From assembly GCA_003427395.1 (NCBI GenBank), contig BFEA01000037.1:4080643-4122760 (forward strand): 42,118 nt of DNA. The letters are read 5' to 3'. Shown in pieces: positions 9,229 to 20,611 of this stretch. The DNA is from Chara braunii. Taxonomy: Eukaryota > Streptophyta > Charophyceae > Charales > Characeae. A program made the translations under genes and the position numbers. How positions within the stretch are numbered: the stretch's first letter is position 1; each line of letters starts with the position of its first letter. The notes under the pieces are model-generated. The model was not told where the DNA came from. It did no database searches and saw nothing but the letters and a program-made list of their open reading frames with translations.

Positions 9229-9999
9229 CTGCGATGAGGCACAAACACATACCAACAATAATGAATCATCAAACACAAACCTGTAAATTAATTAGCACAA
9301 CCACATTTGAAGTTCGCAATCCTGTCCTGATCAACTATCAAACTGACAATCTTATTCGCCTTTACCATCACTCCGGAAATGCATAGCCAGAAAAACGATC
9401 TCACGGCGTATTTCCATCTCAAGAAACTGCAATCATACCTTCATTCAGTTTACACTGCAGTTTCCCACACAACTTTTAGAACATCAGCCAGGTCAAAAAA
9501 AAAAAACAAAAAAAGTGCTGCTCTCTTTTCGGGGGGCAGGACGGGCGGGCCTTATGGGGAGCAGCACAAAAATAAAACCATAAATACAGAAGCAAAACAA
9601 TAGCAACAGGACACAAGTTGCCAGGCAGATAATACCCAGCATGCACGAAAACAAGAACAGAAACCGAGTAAGAGCGGCCAGACAAAGTGTACCCAGCATG
9701 CACGCATTGTTTTTTTTTTCCTTTGAAACAAGAAAGAAACACAAAAGACAATGGGTCTGGCCGATGGACTGGCAAGCATAGACTGCCACTAAAAAAAAAC
9801 AGAATTCAGCCACGGACGTAACCAACAAAAATAAAGCTGGGATGTGCAAAATCCCAATTAGCAAAACTCAATCAAAAACTGGCGGTTAAAGAAAACTGCC
9901 CGGCAGCCCTCTCTACAGATGTCATTCTCTGCGTTTACATGCTACAACAACTGCAACAGTGCACAGCGCAGATATACCCCCATCTGCCACCATGAGATA

Positions 10000-10201
10000 C
10001 ACAGCAAATAGGTCACATAGCAGGATCTGCTCAAAGGCCTTTCAAAACAGCAGACAGTCCCTCTTATTACTGATGGCCTCCTGCTCAAGGAATCTTGCCA
10101 CAGCAAATAGGTGACATAATAACAGCATCTGCTCAAAGGCCTTTCAAAACAGCAGACAGTCCCTATTATTACTGATGGCCTGCTGCTCAAGGAATCTTGC
10201 C
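10000..10201. repeat. Tandem duplication, unit about 100 bp
   Basis: Two units (about 10000-10098 and 10099-10201) share CTGCTCAAAGGCCTTTCAAA, CAGCAGACAGTCCCT and TACTGATGGCCT. They differ by a few substitutions and a short insertion. The rest of the intron 9229-10784 shows no gene. Confidence 0.88.
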
Positions 10202-10784
10202 AGGCAGTGCGAGAAGTGGGTACGCAGCTAAGGTGTAGCCCCCACTGCTATGTCTACGTCTGGGTTTAGGAAACCAATGCATGACATCCAAAGTTGATTC
10301 TTACCGGCTCATTGTAACCGTTGAATTCATTAACAAAGAACTATACCTAGTCCAGTGGCGCCTGCCCATTAGATCCCTGAGAGATAAGGAAGAGGGCAGC
10401 TAAGAGTCCAGGAGTGTCTCTGCAAGCTGGCTTTAGCGCAAAGGATATGCAACACAGCGTACGGCCAAAGACCAGCACCGAAAAGGAATCCTATTCCCAT
10501 TATTCAAGGTCGTCACTGCTGCCCTTCCATCTCATGACGCTTGATTGTAAAACGGATCATCAATCTTACGGTGCAGATTGGCCATTCATCTTTAAGTACC
10601 TCCCCATTCATTGCATCCCCCCTTACCCCCTGACCTTCATCCCCGAGCAAAGTGAGAGAACAACAAAGAAAAAACAACAATGGTTACGAGCCTCACCCCT
10701 TTCCCAGGCAAGGCCATCATACACCGCACTTGAACTAAGTCGAGAGTTGACATCGAATTTTCTTTTTTTCTTTTTTTCCGTCCT

Positions 10785-10886
10785 AAAATTTGGACCATTT
10801 CTCAATTTATGTGTCATCCTCACGCAGGGGCCATGCTAATCTTCGCTGTGTTGTTCCAATTTTCACGCATTTCCCAAAGTTCTGGA
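10785..10886 (-). ncRNA. U6 snRNA-like copy, probably a pseudogene
   Basis: On the minus strand the sequence carries the U6 core: AAAATTGGAACAACACAG, GAAGATTAGCATGGCCCCTG, AGGATGACAC, then the plant-type end ATTGAGAAATGGTCC and AAATTTT. The 5' stem-loop before AAAATTGG does not match the usual plant sequence. The 3' end runs into AGGACGG and an A-rich tract instead of a clean T terminator, and no plant USE element (TCCCACATCG) stands upstream. The core is real U6, but the surroundings suggest a retrocopy. Confidence 0.75.
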
Positions 10887-11071
10887 TTTGGATTTTCAAT
10901 AAGCTTGGCAGCAGCACCTTCTGATGTGTCATTGCAGCAAGACTAGTACGGACACTCAAAAACGCACTAGTCGAATACGTTGAACCAAAATCACCACAAC
11001 ACCAAAATAACCACAACAGAACTGTTTCATTATGACAACAAGGAGGATCAGGGATGGTGGTTATACTTTAC

Positions 11072-11269
11072 CAGAAGAACACTTTTCTCCCTGAACACAA
11101 ACGAATACAGAAGGTTCGCCCTGAGCAATCTCCTTGAAGCATCTGAAGCTCTGCACCAGGCCTCTCCATGCCCAGTGTGAGCACTGCAACCCTTTCTACC
11201 ACACCTCTATCTGCAATGAAGTACAGCCGTAGCTCAGAGCAAGGGAGCATGATCAGGCTCAAGTACCCT
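11072..11269 (-). CDS. Exon of the Pru-like gene: main part of the PH-like domain
   Basis: The donor is GTAAAG after TTCTTCTG. The preferred acceptor is GCGCAG, with a long pyrimidine tract and CTGAC-like branch site. The frame encodes GYLSLIMLPCSELRLYFIAD, then RGVVERVAVLTLG, and after a variable loop QGDCSGRTFCIRLCSGRKVF and FW. Land-plant relatives read RGNL.L.LLPSSDLRL.F.GDDG..ERL and SGRSF.I..P.GK.FYFW in the same order. The pattern resembles the Pru domain of Rpn13. An alternative in-frame acceptor at 11319 would add LTHLCIPVICLLTALRR, which resembles the family's LARCLCMPLV segment. I cannot decide between the two. The exon ends in phase 2 and joins 9228. Confidence 0.85.
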
Positions 11270-12004
11270 CTGCGCAATGCAGTCAAAAGACAGATCACAG
11301 GGATACAAAGGTGGGTTAGCTGTAGTTTGAGAATCTGTTCGGTTTCACATAGGCGCATAGGCTTCAGACGAAGAAGTTGGGTTTCGTGTTCCCCAAATGT
11401 CACAAAACCCTGAAGCTGCAGTGAATCACTTTCCACATATCTCCAAGTGACCAAGACTGTTATCATATTGGGACAATTGCATACATCTACAGTCTGGTTG
11501 TGACCAGGTTCCGAAGAACGATGAGCAGTGAGTCACAAGACACATCACAGGTACCAAGTACTTCAAATGTTATCATATCAGCACACTCACACAAGTGGGT
11601 CTAGACATTTGCACGTTACCTCTGCCACTAAGAGTGTTGAACCGTGGGTCACAGGTACAGATCATATACCATACTGGAGCAGTCACGCATGACGTATGGT
11701 CATCACCAGGTGGCTGTAAAACCAAGAACAAGCTCATGCATTGTGTAACGACAACCGCGCAATTGCATGCACCTCCATGTGCACCATACGCAACAGGGCC
11801 CTGTTGCGTAGAAGGGAAAACAAAGAGGTCAACAGCCAAACCTGTTGGCCACATATAGCATAAAATTACTAAGGCCTCTTGCACAATGGCACCTTATTTC
11901 AAAAAAACTCAACAGTGCATGGCAATATGCCCACCGCCAACATGGACTAACTGGTGACCTCGAGTTGAGCTCCAAAAGCGCACATCCGGCCTGGGTCAGG
12001 CCAA

Positions 12005-12556
12005 GCGCAGTCCTGGTGGGCAGTCAAAATCAAGGTGAAGAACAATTCATGGTCCATTTCTGGCCTGCCCCCAGGCACACACGTACCCCGCTGAGCATCC
12101 CAGCTGGGACAGACATGCCCAGTGGAGCAGCAGAGCTGAATGACTGCACAAAGAGCAACTCTGCAAACACTGACCTCTTGATGACCCAAGAAACTCCATA
12201 TATTATTTTTTCAGTGTTCACAGAATCCACCATTGAGGTCCAGAGCGTGGTGACACAACCGTGGGACAGAGATTAGTGCCGCGCAGTCCTGGTGGGCAGT
12301 CAAAATCAAGGTGAAGAACAATTCATGGTCCATTTCTGGCCTGCCCCCTGGCACACACGTACCCCGCTGAGCATCCCAGCTGGCACAGACATGCCCAGTG
12401 GAGCAGCAGAGCTGAACGACTGCACAAAGAGCAACTCCGCAAACACTGACTTCTTGATGACCCAAGAAACTCCATATATTATTTTTTCAGTGCTCACAGA
12501 ATCCACCATTGAGGTCCAGAGCGTGGTGACACAAACGTGGGACAGAGATTAGTGCC
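12005..12556. repeat. Tandem duplication, unit 276 bp
   Basis: Two copies (12005-12280 and 12281-12556) are about 97% identical, from GCGCAGTCCTGGTGGGCAGT to GACAGAGATTAGTGCC. The high identity means a recent event or an assembly repeat. Frames inside are mirrored in both units and show no domain. Confidence 0.93.
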
Positions 12557-12591
12557 ACAATACTATGCAACCTTTGGTGATATATCAAGTT

Positions 12592-12850
12592 CTACCTCTT
12601 GAACCACCACTACCTCTGTCACTCTTGGGAAAAATGGGAAAACTCAGAACTGGCAGTTTTCCCACTTTTTCCAAACTTTTTTGGGGGTCTGCGGAGGCTG
12701 GGCTGTTGGGCCTTGTTGGCCCGTTTGAAAAATAAAAAGAAAAACAAAAGGCCAAGTCGGGGAAGTCCGTGCACGAAGTTGTGCTCACACCAATACTCAC
12801 AACGAAGTATCTAACTACTATTCTGGCCAGTTTCAGGTATTCTTCCTTTG
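12592..12850 (+). repeat. Repeat family R1, third copy
   Basis: It starts GAACCACCACTACCTCTGTC, continues with a GGGAAAA/TTTTCCC stretch, and contains AAGTCGGGGAAGTCCGTGCA and CTGGCCAGTTTCAG. Landmarks and order match the complement of 7490-7706. The 3' part (GTTTTGGTGCCC to CCCGCCCTT) is absent. Confidence 0.75.
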
Positions 12851-14057
12851 TGTAATGACCCGCCATAACACAGACTGAGAACACTGCTGATTTCTGAAGT
12901 TCTGCCGATGGAATGGATACCTTGCTGAGATTCCCGCATGCTGCTGTGTTTTCTAAGTCTGTATGTGTGCGTGCCTGTTGACTTGCGTGCCTGTCTGAGT
13001 GCTTGTCGACATGAGTGTGTGTGACCCGCAAGGGTACTTGCTTGTTTGGTAGGCCCATAGGGCCGGTACTTACCTGTGGCCGTGGCATTGAGGGTTGCAG
13101 CAGGGAAAGTAGCGGAGCCAGGAGCAGCGGGAAAAACACTCAAGTAGCAGGTAGGCCAGAACCGCACCCAGTAGCAGTAGATGTGCCGGGTACTCGAGGC
13201 CGAGCAGAAGAAGACAAAGTTGGCATTTTAAGAGGCCCAGTAGCGATAGGCTAGGTCTAGGCCGGTACCAATCCATCCAGTCTGAGTCTAGAGCCTGTAC
13301 GGGCAATATCAGTGTTCCTGATTAGTGTGCTAGTGGCTTTGGCATTCCGCGTTCAACTCGGCTCATTCATGCTCGTTCTTCTCTAAGCTTTTGCATTTTT
13401 GAAAATTGGCATTCTCATTGTACCGTTCCTTACAGTTCCTTCTTTTTGTTTTTTTTGTAAAGCTGTGTCACTGACAGTGTTCTGTCTTCAGCAATGTTCA
13501 CATGTCCAAAATTCCAAATGCTCAATTTCGTCAACTTTTAAGGTCAGGTCACAGGTGGGGATTTCCTGTTTTGTAGAGACGTATGTAAGTAGTGCCCTGC
13601 CTTCCGCAATGCTCACGTGCGAGAAAAGTGCAGTTTGTTGCTGTTCTGTTAGCTTCCAAGATCGGGCGGGAACTTTCTTTCTTTTTGGCAAAGATGTGTA
13701 AGCGATAGTGCACTGCCACGTGTTGCAGAACTTTGCTTCCAACACCCCTCTCACAAACTCTACGAAGCCCGGACCAAGGCTATGTTCAACCTCTGCGCAT
13801 GCCGCTCATTGCAAGAAAGCAGCTGAGCGGGGAGCTGGTGGTGTAACTCGAATTGATGAAGGGATTTCACCTGCTGCTAGCGGGACATAACATGGAACCA
13901 TGTCTAGAAACCCTTCCAGCTCTAAGTGACACCAGAGGAGCCAACAGACAGCGTACGAGCATCATCATCTCCTTCGCACGGAAGTGCTGCACAGACAAAA
14001 GGGTAAGAAAACAGTCACAAGGCTTAGATAAGAATGGCGCAAAGCAGAAAAAGAAGA
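12851..14057. other. Intron sequence without a recognised gene
   Basis: Part of the 23-kb intron. A donor-like CAG|GTAAGT on the minus strand at about 13072 has no frame before it that fits the expected domain. No repeat unit was identified. Confidence 0.45.
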
Positions 14058-14065
14058 GTATACAC

Positions 14066-14331
14066 CTAGGCTACCAGAGTGGCCCGGGGTCACTTGCCCG
14101 GCAGGGCCAAAAACAATAAAAATTTTAAAAATTAAAATTTTATTTTTATTCTAAACTTGGTGCAGAATTTCGATGTGACCCTGAGGCAAAAGTTGTTCAG
14201 TTTATTTTTCTGCATAACATAGTTTTTTTTCGTCTTTTTTTTTTTTTTTTTTTTTTTTTTTGGCTGGGAACTTTCCTGGTCCTTGCACGGGCTGCCCNCC
14301 CGGGACCCGGGCGGCCCGGCTGGTAGCCTAG
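14066..14331. mobile_element. hAT-like miniature transposon with 8-bp target duplication
   Basis: The terminal inverted repeats are a perfect 12 bp (CTAGGCTACCAG at the left, its complement at the right). They are flanked by the direct repeat GTATACAC (14058-14065 and 14332-14339). The ends are GC-rich (GGCCCGGGG; CCGGGCGGCCCGG), the interior is A/T-rich with a poly(T) tract at 14235-14261 and an assembly N at 14298. It encodes nothing. Its ends and interior resemble the element at 29633-30284. Confidence 0.85.
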
Positions 14332-14460
14332 GTATACACATCTATAACAAGAGTTATCAAAATTCTTGGTGGAGCAGTATGTAAGGGTGTGAGAAGATAG
14401 GGGATGGAACAGGACCGACCATTTGCAGCACAGATTAAGATTGATATCATAATGTTTCAT

Positions 14461-14462
<2 letters not shown>

Positions 14463-14510
<48 letters not shown>

Positions 14511-14512
14511 CG

Positions 14513-14558
<46 letters not shown>
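14463..14558 (+). repeat. (CT)n-(CA)n compound microsatellite
   Basis: A (CT)n run of about 46 bp is interrupted by CGCTCG, continues as CT, then switches to (CA)n up to 14558. The same compound order occurs at 584-651. Confidence 0.95.
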
Positions 14559-14559
<1 letters not shown>

Positions 14560-14885
14560 CTCCGTGCACCCGGTCTAGCATTGTGTAGTAAATGCCCCGT
14601 CAGTGATCCCGCAAGGGACATCTTCGAGAGCTTTGAAGTCACAAGCACCTATATTGCTAGAGTCCAATAACAGCACCCATCTACGTGAAAATCTGACAAC
14701 ACTCTTCATTTCCAGCACAGCTTCAATAAACACACGCACACACACAACTTTGTGCACTCAGGCTAGCGTTTGTGTGGTAACTGCCCCCGCCAGTGATCCT
14801 GCAAGGGCCTCTGTTGCTCGAGTCCTTCAATAGCAGCACCCCATCTATCTGAAAATCTGACGAGCCTCTTCGTTTCCAGCACAAC
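14558..14885. repeat. Diverged tandem duplication following the microsatellite
   Basis: Units at about 14558-14725 and 14746-14885 share CAGTGATCC(C/T)GCAAGGG, AGCAC(C)CCATCTA, GAAAATCTGAC and TTTCCAGCACA. Each follows a short (CA)n tract, like the hammerhead units at the left end, but no hammerhead core is present. Confidence 0.75.
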
Positions 14886-15556
14886 TCCAGGATCCCTCTT
14901 TTTCCGCTAGCCAGTTCCCCACGCCTGATTAGTGCAATAAGCACCACTGATCGTGGAAAGAGTGAGAGTAGTCCCCAAAATACCTGGAGGCGCATGATTC
15001 GCTCGTCAACTAATCAATCAGCTTCAATGAGAAAATTGCCGTATCTGTCTGAAGCACCTTAAACCACCAGTCCGCTAAATCAACAAACCAACCAAAAAAA
15101 AAAAACTTAAAAGCGGCTAGTACCAGCCCTTCAAAAACCGATGTGGTGGCAGTACGAGCAGGGGGGCAGGCACTTCCGAACCTGCCAAAAGCATATGGGA
15201 TCAAGAAGAGGCCCAGCTTGTGTTTTGCTTTTTTTCTGTCTGATCTTGTGTTCGTATCCATTCTGTTACCTTTCTTTTCCTTTTTTTCACATGTTGCACA
15301 TTTTGTCCCAAAACCTGGCCCCTGTGAACATGATCCGTCAGTGACAAAGGCAGGCATCTTCAGCAGACCATGGCACCCATATGTCTGCACGTTTTGTCCA
15401 AAAAACCGCCCCCCATGAACTTGACTTATCAGTGATGCAGCCGCATCTTCAGGAGATGCTGGCACCTCTCCAGCAGACCATCGTGACAGTTGACAGGAGG
15501 AAGGGGGGGGAGAAGTTACATGTCTGACATGTGCCAAATGGCAGACACACAAACAG

Positions 15557-15558
<2 letters not shown>

Positions 15559-15627
<69 letters not shown>
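15559..15627 (+). repeat. (AC)n microsatellite
   Basis: Uninterrupted AC dinucleotides, about 69 bp, in the large intron. Confidence 0.95.
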
Positions 15628-15631
<4 letters not shown>

Positions 15632-16329
15632 GCAAATGGGAGAATAGAACTCTACGATCAGTTCCAGCCTGTGCACAATTCCGAGTTGCAAGGACATCTA
15701 CTTGCACCCACATCCGCACTGCAATCAGGTGAGCGTGACTAGTACTACTACAACAGCAACGACAATGGCAATAACTACTAATGCAATTGCGACAATGATG
15801 ACTACAGCTACTACTACTAAAAGCAACAACAACGACCACTTCAAATATCTATATTCGATATGTAGGTATACATTTCAAAACATATAAAAAGAGTCTGAAT
15901 ATACTAAACTATCCCTTACCTGCTTTAAGCAAAGAGCGGTCCTCGCGTGACGCTCCCACGCAAGGACCGGAGCACCAGTGAAGGGACGCCAAAGGGCAGC
16001 ATGGACCGGTAACTCGCTCGGACGTGGTTTCTGGCGGTTTCTGCCGGGGCCCAGGCAAAATTTGTCCATTGTTTGGCCACTGTGCCGTCGGTAAGTTGTT
16101 GCAGGTGGTGCATCGGGAAGTTTTGACGCGTGAACAGGGACAGCGACCTCCGGCATTCGGATGTGCGCTGTCGAGAAAGTAGATGCGCTATCCTAGCGCG
16201 GTTTGTGGACATGCGATTTCGCGCTAGGAACGCAGGTCACAGTAGACGAAGGGCAGAAGAGCGAAGAGAGTGGCCTGTGTGGAGACGCGCGGGCATCGTG
16301 AGTTGGTGCAGACAGGCGTGAGGGGCGTG

Positions 16330-16555
16330 AAGAAGAGTGGCGGGTGGGAAGACGTAGGAGCCAACATGGCGGATTGGATATTATAGACGTGTGAGGTTGG
16401 AGTGCTTACAGTGATACGATCAAGGTGAGATTGCGGCATGAAGAAGAGCGGAGAGTTGGAAGACGAAGGAGCCGACGTGGCGGATTGGACATTGTAGACG
16501 CGTGGGGTTGAGTGTGTATCAAGACACGATCAAGGTGAGATTGCAGGATCGTAAA
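16330..16555 (+). repeat. Tandem duplication of about 113 bp in a GC-rich block
   Basis: Two units share GAAGAAGAG, GGAAGACG, GGAGCC, TGGCGGATTGGA and ACGATCAAGGTGAGATTGC. They lie in a CpG-rich stretch (about 15930-16670) that stands out from the surrounding intron. ATCAAGGTGAG and ATCAAGGTATG look like plus-strand splice donors, so this block could be the first exon or promoter of an unannotated plus-strand transcript. No convincing frame was found. Confidence 0.6.
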
Positions 16556-16684
16556 GAGTTAGGACCTGCCGAAGACGAGGGGAGGAATCAGGACTCGGCC
16601 GGAAGAGTAAACAAGGAAAAAAAGACACCAGCTTGGGGGGAACCTTGGATTGGCTCGCCACGGCTGATCAAGGTATGTTGATTT

Positions 16685-17100
16685 CCTGTCATCATCTTTT
16701 TTTCTTTTTTCCCTGCACTTCGGCCATATCCTCTTTCTCGTCCGTTCTCCCCATCAGGTCCTTTTCGACTGTCCCGATCCCCCATTCCCTCGCTTTCTCC
16801 TCTTTCTTGCATCGACGTGCGCTGTACAGGAACCAGGGCGAAGTGAACATAACGACGAGCAATAGGGGGAATGACTCCTGCAATTGTCTTTTTTTCTTTC
16901 CCTGGACTTCTACCATATTCAGCTGCCCTGATCCTCCATTCCCTCACTTTCTCCTCCTTCCATCGACATGTGTCATACAGGAACGAGGGCAAAGTGAACA
17001 TAACGAGTTCCCCCCTGCACTTCAACCATATCCTCTTTCACGTCCTTTTCAGCTGTCCCAATCATCCATTCCCGCGCTTTCTCCTCCTTCCATCGACACG
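16685..17100 (+). repeat. Three-unit degenerate minisatellite
   Basis: Three units repeat the order CCCTG(C/G)ACTTC, CATAT(C), CTGTCCC/CTGCCCTGAT, CCATTCCC, CTTTCTCCT, CATCGAC. Two of them add GGGC(G/A)AAGTGAACATAACGA. They are irregularly spaced and non-coding. Confidence 0.65.
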
Positions 17101-17500
17101 AGAGAGAGAGAGATTGCTATCACGTACAGATACACAGAGAGAGAGAAAGAGTGAGATCCAGGGGGGTAAGAGCGGGAGGGTAGGATCCGAAGAAAGAGCA
17201 CCGAGCAGATGGAAGGGAGGCAAGACGCGGTAGAGCAACAGGAAGGCCGGGAAGAGCAGGAGGGTACGATGCAAAGAAAGAGAGAGAGAAAGATCGAGAT
17301 CCAGGGGGGGAAGAGCAGGAAAGTCGGATGCGAAGAAAGAGCAGCGAGCAGATGGAAGGGAGGCGGGAAGCGGTAGAGAAACGGGAAGGCGGGATGTGAA
17401 CAAAGAGGGAGAGCGGGCCTGCGGAAGGGGGTAGAAAGCAGACAGTGTCGGGATGGAAGGGGTTCGGGGGCGTGAGGTCGAGAGACAGAGGGAGGTCGAT

Positions 17501-18110
<610 letters not shown>

Positions 18111-18117
18111 AACGAGG

Positions 18118-18118
<1 letters not shown>

Positions 18119-18181
<63 letters not shown>
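18119..18181 (+). repeat. (AC)n microsatellite
   Basis: About 63 bp of AC, placed where the fifth unit of the preceding higher-order repeat would carry its GA tract (after TCCAGGCAGCAACGAGG). Confidence 0.95.
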
Positions 18182-18185
<4 letters not shown>

Positions 18186-18649
18186 GAAGGAAGTGGAGCA
18201 CAGACAGGATCCAGGTCGTGATGGAAGGTGCTCGTCGGCGTGATGAAGAATCGAGATGGGGACGAGGATGGGTGGGATTTGTTTATGGAGAGTTGGTATT
18301 CATTTTTATCGAGTCGGCACTGGGGGATATGACCGAAAGAGACACAGAGAGAGAGAAAGAGAGAGAGAAAGAAAGAGAGAGAGAGAGAGAGGGCTCAGAT
18401 TCGGGAAACGCTCTTGCTCTTACTATTGCCTATGTGAATACTTTCCTTCCCTTTTTTTTCTTTTCCGCCGCTGACCCGAATGCCCTTCTCCCGTCCTTTC
18501 CTTTCATCTCGCTATCCCCCCCTCCCCCCTCTTGCTGCTCTGTGCACGGAGCCGCTGCGGGTCCCCTTGTATTTATCTATTTATGCAAGATTCTCATAGA
18601 GAGCTTTGCGGGTAGCTATAGGCAGAGAGGGAGAGGAGGATGACAATGA

Positions 18650-18695
18650 CGGGCGACTGAGTTTCACCAGCTCATCAGAGGCTGAACCCTTATAT
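18650..18695 (-). ncRNA. Degenerate hammerhead motif
   Basis: On the minus strand AGGGTTCAGCCTCTGATGAGCT supplies stem I and CTGATGA, but the GAAA box is replaced by GCCC. It is the minus half of an inverted pair with 18776-18830 around a TA-rich loop, and is surely inactive. Confidence 0.6.
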
Positions 18696-18775
18696 ATATG
18701 TCATATCCATATACTGCTGTATATATAGAAAAAGAAACATATGTATATAAATATATATTTCAATACGTATATATT

Positions 18776-18830
18776 AGGGTTCAGCCTTCTGATGACTGAG
18801 CAAAACTCTGACAACACAATCTGTCACAGT
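18776..18830 (+). ncRNA. Degenerate hammerhead motif, opposite orientation
   Basis: AGGGTTCAGCCTTCTGATGA starts like the other copies, but the second core box reads AACA instead of GAAA. Together with 18650-18695 it forms an inverted repeat, so the family has been inverted here. Confidence 0.55.
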
Positions 18831-19046
18831 CCGCTCGCTTCTTGTCCCCTTCTCCATCTCTACTTGCGGATCACTGGGCATTTCTTTATAACGCTATATT
18901 TAGTATTTACGTATATATTGTCAAACAAAACTGCCCTGTAAATCGTAGGCAGATATATACATATATATAGTCAAAAAGAGCTGCCCGGTAAACTGTCGGC
19001 AGAGAGGGAGGAGGGAGAAGAGGACAACAAACGAAGGGCTGTGGCA

Positions 19047-19100
19047 AACTGTTCCGTCGGAGTTTCGCTGACTCATCAGGAGGCTGAACCCTCAACAGTC
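19047..19100 (-). ncRNA. Hammerhead motif with a damaged core
   Basis: The order and stems are the same as in 23602-23653 (GAGG/CCTC stem I with loop GTTCAG, CTGATGA, stem II with one mismatch). GAAA has become GGAA, a change in an invariant core adenine. The flanks (GGATTCTGCAGACTGTTGAG; GTTTGCCACAGCCC) are shared with the 23.6-kb copy. Confidence 0.75.
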
Positions 19101-19312
19101 TGCAGAATCCCCTAACTGATTACACTGTAAGTGATAATCCACCTTAACCCCGGCTGTGGTTAAGCACCAACGACTGCCCGACAACTGATACCCTGAGATG
19201 GGCACCAACCACTGCCCTCAAGGTACCTGTGGCAAAAGCCAAAGCAGACTATCACTCACCCACACCAGATGGAAAAATCTACAGACTGTCGGTATATGTA
19301 TACATATATATA

Positions 19313-19640
19313 CATTGTCACAGAACTATTGACTAAGAGCGTAAGCACGTGAAGTAGGAGAAATAAGATGAGCGAAGAAAAGAAAAATGAAAGGACAGAC
19401 AGGCAAAGAGACAGACAAACCAAAATGACACAAAACAGTGTCCTCTTATTCTTTGTTTCACTGTATTCTTATTTTTTTTCAGTGTTTTGCAAAAAACATC
19501 ACAGTGAACAAGGGATAAAAATAAAAAACAAAGGCACATTGAAATCATTCAGTTTCTCAGTCTTCTTAATGCCTCCTCCACCTTGCCTCTAACATATAAG
19601 GCTCGCCACGTTGATGAAATTGAGCGCGAGCTATATATAT
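19313..19640. repeat. TTGTCACA repeat, copy C1
   Basis: It starts after (TA)n with TTGTCACAGAACTATTGACT and contains GATGAGCGAAGAAAAGAAAA, GACACAAAACAGTGTCCTC and, near its end, GGCTCGCCACGTTGATGAA. The same segments recur at 23362 and 26797. It resembles one LTR of a non-autonomous element, but I see no TG...CA pair with a target duplication. Confidence 0.8.
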
Positions 19641-19641
19641 A

Positions 19642-19985
19642 TATTGTCACATACCTATGAACTAAAAGAGCACACTTTGCAAAACAAACGGTAAACGTAA
19701 AATAAAAATCAGACCAACATGAAGGGCACGCATACCATTCAATTTTCTCATTCTTTCAACTCCCCCTTCACCGTGCCTCTCATGTACAAGGCTCGCCCCA
19801 TTGATGAAGTTGAGTGTGAGCTGCCCGCATCCCCGTGTGCCACAACGGTCCACTAGTACGCTGAGAAAGAGGCAAAGTAAAGGGGGATGGGATAAACACA
19901 GGGAAGCGAGACACAGAGAAGACAGACACAGAACGACGAAGTATGGAGTGTGGAATGAAGATGAAGGCAAAGGAGAGGATAAGAA
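19642..19985. repeat. TTGTCACA repeat, copy C2 (downstream of RING copy A)
   Basis: It follows TATATATATA with TTGTCACATACC and contains CGTGCCTCTCATGTACAAGG, CTCGCC, GATGAAGTTGAGTGTGAGCT, GCCCGCATCCCCGTGTGCCA and GAGAAAGAGGCAAAGTAA. The same landmarks occur in order in C4, C5, C6 and C7. On the minus strand it directly follows the RING2 half of copy A. Confidence 0.8.
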
Positions 19986-20430
19986 AAGGCTCAAGAACGA
20001 GTCTGTCCTTGACGACAGAGAGGACATACATTGTAAGGATGAGGTGGATGAGCACATTGAAGCCGTAGGTGAGAAGAATTCTCAGGACAGCAATTGCCAC
20101 GTCACCCGGCATTGAGTCTGCCCAGCATACACACCCGGCAGATGAATATCGATTGCAGGCCAAATAACAAAAGAACGTTCACCACAAAAGACCATGCATT
20201 AGGCATAGCTCCCATGACCGCAAAATGAACATCGTGTCTGGATGTCGATGGTGCCTGCAGTCAGGATCGGAGGGACAGNGCAAAATGAACATCGTGTCTG
20301 GATGTCGATGGTGCCTGCAGTCAGGATCGGAGGGACAGTGTTGCATACTAGTGAAAGTGAACACAAGTATGACACAGAACCTAGAACCGACCAATAACAA
20401 AGAGCAATACAATGCAGTGGAAGATTTGAA
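19985..20430 (-). pseudogene. RING-gene copy A, second-finger half (broken)
   Basis: On the minus strand, in shifting frames, the sequence reads CPSDPDCRH, RCSFCGHGSYA, CMVFCGERSF, ICRVCMLG and CCPENSSH, then CAHPPHPYNVCPLCRQG. The last part is the C-terminal pair of a RING finger. Stops and frameshifts interrupt it, and an assembly N with duplicated flanks lies inside. The upstream half of the same copy is displaced to 21480-21850 by about 1 kb of unrelated sequence. Confidence 0.65.
20220..20339. other. Duplicate flanks around an N: probable assembly artefact
   Basis: The 59 bases before N (20279) are repeated exactly after it, starting GCAAAATGAACATCGTG. The same situation is seen at 23706. 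An exact copy meeting at an N is best explained by two overlapping contigs placed end to end. Confidence 0.85.
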
Positions 20431-20611
20431 AACATGGATCTGAACTCAAATCTGACTCGGACTACACACAGGCTCACACACATACATTCACCGGGTGAGG
20501 AGGCCTGGCGCTCCAGACATGGAAGTTGGCGCCAGAGCCTGTGCACAACGTGTATGGACGAATGGAGGAGGAGGAGATGGCACCAACACAAAGTCACTGG
20601 AATAGTAATCC

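Noticed and set aside
15490-15640. Possible CRISPR-like or spaced array in the AC-rich stretch.
   Set aside because: It is a plain dinucleotide microsatellite in a eukaryotic intron, without spacers.
15920-16156. Candidate for the missing exon of the Pru-like gene (donor GTAAGG at 15920; SVTRGPLF or RTALCLKQ frames).
   Set aside because: The frame with the better family match contains an in-frame TAA before the donor, and the open frame has the wrong phase for the exon at 11269. No phase 0 acceptor was found.
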